Shown: in pieces, positions 5,332 to 5,876 of the stretch
How positions within the stretch are numbered: position 1 is the first letter of the stretch
Layout of the letters: each line of letters starts with the position of its first letter
Assembly: GCA_964541025.1 (NCBI GenBank)
Contig: CAZIOW010000049.1
Span: 1 to 5,876 of the forward strand
Length of the DNA: 5,876 nt
DNA from: JAGDXO01 sp964541025
Lineage (GTDB): Archaea; Thermoplasmatota; Thermoplasmata; Thermoplasmatales; GCA-001856825
Direction of reading: 5' to 3'
Made by a program: the position numbers and the translations under genes
Notes under the pieces: model-generated
What the model saw: only the letters and a program-made list of their open reading frames with translations
Told to the model about the DNA's origin: nothing
The model's database searches: none

Positions 5332-5876
5332 ATGTATTCGGATAAATTGCTCGAGGCGAAATATGCCTACACTTTTGATGATGTTCTCGTTATTCCAGCT
5401 GCATCTTCTGTGGAGCCAAATCAGGTGAAGACGGCAACAAGATTATCAAGAAACATCAAACTTAACATACCCATTGTGTCAAGTCCTATGGATACCGTGA
5501 CAGAGACTGAGATGGCAATTTCAATGGCAAGGCTGGGCGGAATTGGAGTAATCCATAGGAACATGAAAAAGGATCTCCAGGTGGAGATGGTAAAGAAGGT
5601 CAAGAGGGAGGAATCCCTCATAATAAGGGACCTTTATACAGTGTCACCTGACACACAAATATCGGAGGCCATAAGGATAATGAAGGAAAGGGGTATTGCA
5701 GGGTTACCTGTTGTATCGGGAAAGAAACTTGTGGGTATTTTAACTTCAAGGGATATAAGATTCTTCAAAAGCGATAAAAAACTGGTAAAGGAAGTAATGA
5801 CTCCCAATGTCATAACAGCCAGGGACAATATCAATATAGAGGATGCTCTGGAAATAATGTCAGATAAGAAGATCGA
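5332..5876 (+). CDS. guaB: IMP dehydrogenase, N-terminal part, truncated by window edge
   Basis: This enzyme oxidises IMP to XMP with NAD+, the committed step of guanine nucleotide synthesis. I translated it by hand: ATG at 5332, 181 complete codons to the right edge with no stop. It has the typical opening YTFDDVLVIPAASSVEP (12-28), then IPIVSSPMDTVTETEMAISM (46-65) and GGIGVIHRNM (69-78), all from the start of the catalytic barrel. From about residue 95 a CBS (Bateman) domain begins, with VSPDTQISEAIRIMKERGIA (104-123) and GLPVVSGKKLVGILTSRDIR (124-143), and a second CBS repeat starts near MTPNVITARDNI (156-167). The active-site cysteine loop lies beyond the window; full proteins are about 480-500 residues. 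Only a weak AGGTAGA (5324-5330) precedes the start, with a TATA-like box at 5306-5313, so a leaderless transcript is likely. It diverges from thiB and shows no functional link to it. Confidence 0.96.
   Translation, partial: MYSDKLLEAKYAYTFDDVLVIPAASSVEPNQVKTATRLSRNIKLNIPIVSSPMDTVTETEMAISMARLGGIGVIHRNMKKDLQVEMVKKVKREESLIIRDLYTVSPDTQISEAIRIMKERGIAGLPVVSGKKLVGILTSRDIRFFKSDKKLVKEVMTPNVITARDNINIEDALEIMSDKKI

Noticed and set aside
5421..5834. Two minus-strand open frames of 66 codons each
   Set aside because: Antisense to guaB, hydrophobic by complementarity, with no upstream signals of their own.

Overview
The window reads as a euryarchaeal chromosome segment, most likely from a Thermoplasmatales-type organism (Thermoplasma/Ferroplasma/Cuniculiplasma relatives). 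The reasons are: the N-terminal part of the large subunit of the archaeal replicative polymerase PolD; an archaeal-style RNase HII; TATA-like boxes about 25 nt from start codons that predict leaderless mRNAs; a membrane-anchored, sequon-rich solute-binding protein without a lipobox; and a TPP riboswitch, which among archaea is known chiefly from Thermoplasmatales. The genus assignment is inference. A run of 10 N marks this as a scaffolded assembly, perhaps metagenomic.

Layout. Positions 1-979 (minus) hold the first 326 codons of polC (PolD DP2), cut by the left edge, with its own TATA-like box just upstream. Positions 1057-5139 (minus) form one compact cluster read right to left: thiB (thiamine-binding protein), thiP (fused two-domain permease), thiQ (ATPase) and rnhB (RNase HII). 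The neighbours overlap by 20 nt (thiB/thiP) and 44 nt (thiP/thiQ), and thiQ and rnhB are 7 nt apart, so a single transcript is likely. A TPP riboswitch fills 5145-5232 directly before thiB. The purine-rich 3' strand of its P1 helix is also the thiB Shine-Dalgarno sequence. Positions 5332-5876 (plus) hold the first 181 codons of guaB (IMP dehydrogenase), transcribed divergently and cut by the right edge.

How the parts fit. When intracellular TPP is low, the riboswitch should leave the thiB ribosome site open. The cell then makes the surface binding protein, the permease and the ATPase, which together import thiamine or its phosphates. When TPP is high, the closed P1 helix should mask the site. 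Because the downstream genes overlap, thiP and thiQ would probably be repressed with thiB by translational coupling. RNase HII, a genome-maintenance enzyme with no known thiamine link, sits at the end of this operon; whether it shares the control is the main open question.

No transposon, CRISPR array, tRNA or rRNA is visible. The remaining intergenic stretches (980-1056 and 5140-5331) hold only the regulatory elements listed. The system is mostly recognisable. The less ordinary points are the riboswitch/Shine-Dalgarno overlap in an archaeon, the rnhB linkage, and the assembly gap inside the ATPase signature motif.
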